Source: Neoscytalidium dimidiatum (taxonomy: Eukaryota > Ascomycota > Dothideomycetes > Botryosphaeriales > Botryosphaeriaceae). From it: a DNA stretch of 64,000 nt. Location of the stretch: NCBI GenBank assembly GCA_037367355.1, contig CM074701.1, positions 62,001 to 126,000 of the forward strand, written 5' to 3'. The notes under the pieces were generated by a model. That model worked only from the letters and a program-made list of their open reading frames with translations. It was not told the origin of the DNA and did not search any database. This document shows positions 61,267-64,000 of the stretch, in pieces; positions within the stretch are counted from its first letter, which is position 1, and every line of letters begins with the position of its first letter. The position numbers were made by a program, and so were the translations under genes.

Positions 61267-62063
61267 GTTGACGGTGTATAGGTTTCTCAAAGAAAAGTAT
61301 TTGCAAGAAGGCAAAGATTGGCACCAGGTCAAAGAAGGACGTTCAAGTGATCAGCGAAGGAGGGATGGTTTGTTGTAGAACGAAACACAGCTACTGGAGC
61401 AGCGGCGGGACTTGTATTTAAAGTAGCTACAGGGAATAGGGAGACAGCGGAGTTTCTCGACAGAAACAGCAGGCGAATGATGGGCTGGATTTGGAAACAT
61501 GGGCGTGGTTGACGTAAGTCGGGCGAGCCAGGCACACCTCCGTGCGGCGGGGAATTTTTGAGAGGCGTTTAGCCGGGACATGGCGGACGAGAAGGAGGCG
61601 TCCGCCGAGGAGGTGTGCCAAGTAGAGAGAAGCTTTGGCTGCTAGTGTGGTGGTGTTTCGAGATGTGCGGACGGAGTGTCGGGAAGAAGGCGCATGGCTG
61701 GTGGAATTGGGGCCGAGATTCTCCTGAACCCCACACTCTCGCCCTTCGCTTAAGTGCTTGTTTCACCCGGCTTGTCGCACCTTCGGTCGGCTGTCAAACG
61801 CAGCTTTCCTGCTCTGGAAGCGCGTCCGCGGGCAGGGCGCAACGCCGCGTGTTTCTCTTGCCAGCGGCAGCCAGGTCACGGCCTGTCGGGCGACTCGCAC
61901 GTGCGACCGCCGTCCGAAGACGGCGTGTCGTCAGCTCCGGCATGGCCTGGTTTGGGCGTGAGGGCGGATCATCGCAATCTTGCTCGACTAAAACAGGCAG
62001 CTCCGTCATGCGCGTCAGTCCAAGGGTCGGCGACAGCTGTCGCGGCGGGTCGCGGAAGGCAAG
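61267..62063. promoter_or_regulatory. GH12 promoter region
   Basis: About 800 bp upstream of the GH12 start and downstream of the small membrane protein gene. It presumably holds the GH12 promoter. No carbon-catabolite or XlnR-type site was rigorously identified. Confidence 0.3.
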
Positions 62064-62408
62064 TCAATCGGACGGCGGCTCCGGCTTCTTGTAGGCGAGG
62101 CCCAGGCCGACGCCGAGGGAGATGGCCAGGATACAAAGCACCGCCCACGCCCACAGCAAGATCCTCTTGTCCTGCTGCACCGGACCGAGAATCTGCATGC
62201 GCTCGCGGCGCCATGCCATCCACGCCGGCTCCATGCGCACCTCGCCCACGACGACGTTGGGTGTGCCGATGGCCTTGCTCTTCACCGGCTCGACGGTGAC
62301 GCTGGCTGCCTCGAGGTCATGGTGGGTGGCTCCGTACGACGGCGGCGGGTACTTGGGCGGAGAGCTGTCGCGCGACGACGGTGACGAGTCGCGGGTGAAG
62401 GAGGGCAT
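62064..62408 (-). CDS. small single-pass membrane protein, 114 aa
   Basis: Frame from the ATG at 62408 to TGA at 62064-62066, 114 residues. The N-terminal part is Ser/Pro-rich and likely disordered (SSPSSRDSSPPKYPPPSYG). One strong membrane segment near the C-terminus (about residues 85-105: ILLWAWAVLCILAISLGVGL) is followed by a short basic/acidic tail. The order suggests a tail-anchored or single-pass protein with its N-terminus in the cytosol. The frame stays open upstream without an ATG, across a GA microsatellite, so 62408 is the most likely start unless an upstream exon exists. No family is recognised. Confidence 0.6.
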   Translation of the reverse strand: MPSFTRDSSPSSRDSSPPKYPPPSYGATHHDLEAASVTVEPVKSKAIGTPNVVVGEVRMEPAWMAWRRERMQILGPVQQDKRILLWAWAVLCILAISLGVGLGLAYKKPEPPSD

Positions 62409-62502
62409 GGCGGGAGCTGGCGCGGGCCTGACGGGGGGAGTTGGAGTGGGGAGAGCTCGCTTGTTGCTATTAATAGGTGTGCTCTGAGCGTCGCATGCGG
62501 GG

Positions 62503-62522
62503 AGAGAGAGAGAGAGAGAGAG
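62503..62522. repeat. (GA)n microsatellite
   Basis: About ten GA dinucleotides just upstream of the small membrane protein start. Confidence 0.9.
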
Positions 62523-63395
62523 AGGAGGGGGAACCTCACTCACAGGCAATGCGGTAACGGTCAAAGGCAATCTCGAATAGCAGGAGCAGATGGCTCATGA
62601 ACGATGAGGCTGAGGCTCAACAGAGGTATCGAAGCTTGGCCCGGGAGTTTATATATGTGCTCACTCGCAGGTGGATCTGGCAATGCAGGGCGCGGATCTC
62701 GGCAAGCTATATAAAGGCAGCAGCAGCAGCGGCGGCAGGCAGGTGTGCTACGCACGGCATCAGTCGCGTCGCTGCAGCGCTCGGGCCGGGGCTCCACGCG
62801 CGCATGACCAGCCATTCAGAGGGGTGCAGGTCGGCATGCCGTGGTGTTTGGGACGAAAGTCACAGCGAGCGAGAGTCACGGCGACAGCGACAGACAGCGT
62901 TGATTCGGGCCGACTCCGCGCTGTTCTTCCAGCGCGCCATGGCGAATTTCCACCATCTTCTCTCCAGCCTTATGCCGATACCCGTTCTCGGCGAGGAAGG
63001 TCGCCGGATAGCCGGCAACGCTGCGCGGTCGAATTGGCTGGACGGCCCTTGGCGGTGGCGGAAGAGCTGTGCCGAGAGCGTGCCGTCTGGGGATCGCTTG
63101 CGCGTCCGCACAGGAACGTACCATGTAGAACCCGTCACGCTACTATCTATTATTGCTGTCGCCGGACCTGTGTCTGGTGTGTCTGGTGTGTCCTGAATGA
63201 CGGGGTCACAGTACAAAGTACCCGCCGTCCCTGCATGCGCGCGCCGTGGTACTTCTGCACCGCTGTCCACTTTTCGACGCGGTCGCTTGACAGCAGAGCC
63301 TAGGGTGGGTGGAAAGGGTCACAGGGACAAGAATCTTCTGACCACGACAATCTACAGAGCTGCCCTCCGTCTCTTCGTTTGATTCCACCGATGGT

Positions 63396-63668
63396 GCTGT
63401 CGCTGTTGCTGTCGCTGTTGCTGTCTGTCAAACGCCGGCCCGTAGATAGATAGGTAGCCAGAGACTAACGTAGGGAGGAGGCCACCGGCGGAAGCCTGGC
63501 GGCCGGGCGGAGGGTAAAACCCCAACCGAGGCCAGCCAACCGAAACCTCCTCCCTATCGAATCGTCTGTTTACGAATGCAAGCCCTTCGTCCCTCTGTCG
63601 ACTCCCTGTCTACCACACGGTCCTCACACTGTCACTGTAGCTGTCACTGTAGCTGTCACTGTAGCTGT
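63396..63668. repeat. two related 12-bp tandem repeat patches
   Basis: Two to three copies of TGTCGCTGTTGC at about 63400-63428 and about 3.5 copies of TGTCACTGTAGC at about 63627-63668. Both share a TGTCxCTGTxGC core. About 200 bp of unique sequence separates them. Confidence 0.8.
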
Positions 63669-64000
63669 TGCACCTCGAGAGCGCAGTGCACGCCCGGGCC
63701 GGGCCCCTACCCCCGCGCTATCTCCGCTCCACACCGTCACCGTCCACTGCATTTCCTTCCGGATGCAGCTATTCCTCAAGAATCAGCACTCTATCGCACG
63801 CACCATGCAGAACCCACTTTTCCCATGTTAAAATGTCTTTTTAAGTTTTTTTTTTTTTTTTTTAAGCATCTATTTTTCCCGCAAAAAGGCGATGAGATCC
63901 GTCTCGTTTCTATTTACGGACGAGCCTGCGCCCTGCTGCTCGCATCCTTCGTGGCTTGGCCGCGCTTATAGCCGCACCCACGCCGCCGCTCTGTCATACT

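Larger units (their letters stand above)
62409..64000. other. right-end intergenic region with simple repeats
   Basis: About 1.6 kb with no supported gene. It contains the GA microsatellite at 62503-62522, 12-bp tandem repeats at 63400-63668, and a T-run near 63847-63863. Confidence 0.4.

Overview
This is a nuclear window from a filamentous ascomycete (Pezizomycotina). The evidence is short introns (mostly about 50-75 bp) with GTAAGT/GTACGT-type donors and CTRAY-like branch sites, plus typical ascomycete families: fungal GH12 and GH39 enzymes, a BAHD-type acyltransferase, a sugar-porter MFS protein, a PTH11/rhodopsin-like membrane protein, a HET-domain relic, a Zn(II)2Cys6 regulator relic and a GLEYA adhesin. 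The secreted carbohydrate-active enzymes and adhesin suggest a plant-, litter- or wood-associated fungus. I cannot name the species.

Layout. 0-5 kb: phytanoyl-CoA dioxygenase-like gene (-), DUF1349 gene (+), GH39-like secreted glycosidase (-) with an 18-nt micro-exon. 5.5-14.5 kb: lower-GC, gene-poor island with decayed secreted-protein genes, a very small cysteine-rich secreted protein (11189-11350) and a three-repeat Myb protein (-). 14.6-18.2 kb: alpha/beta-hydrolase (-) with a homopolymer frame break, and a membrane-anchored P-loop ATPase (-). 20.4-27.2 kb: a possible small metabolic group, with a decayed Zn(II)2Cys6 regulator (+), an HxxxD/DFGxG acyltransferase (+) and an MFS sugar-porter-type transporter (-); a rhodopsin-like membrane protein follows at 29.7-31.1 kb. 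31.1-35.6 kb: gene-poor. 35.6-55.6 kb: one gene of about 20 kb (four exons, one of 16.9 kb) that I reconstruct as a 6,544-residue secreted adhesin. 55.6-60.2 kb: gene-poor, with microsatellites and a broken HET-domain gene. 60.3-62.4 kb: GH12 endoglucanase (-) and a small single-pass membrane protein (-). 62.4-64 kb: repeats and no recognised gene.

The exon models were assembled by eye from splice sites and reading-frame continuity. For every multi-exon gene I call intact, the summed exon lengths are divisible by three. The standout is the giant adhesin. It carries a signal peptide, about 33 diverged beta-rich repeats of about 90 residues, a Ser/Pro/Gly linker, a second family of about 35-60-residue repeats, a fourfold cysteine-rich module, more repeats of the second family, an unassigned globular domain and a C-terminal GLEYA-like domain. 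I see no GPI-anchor signal.
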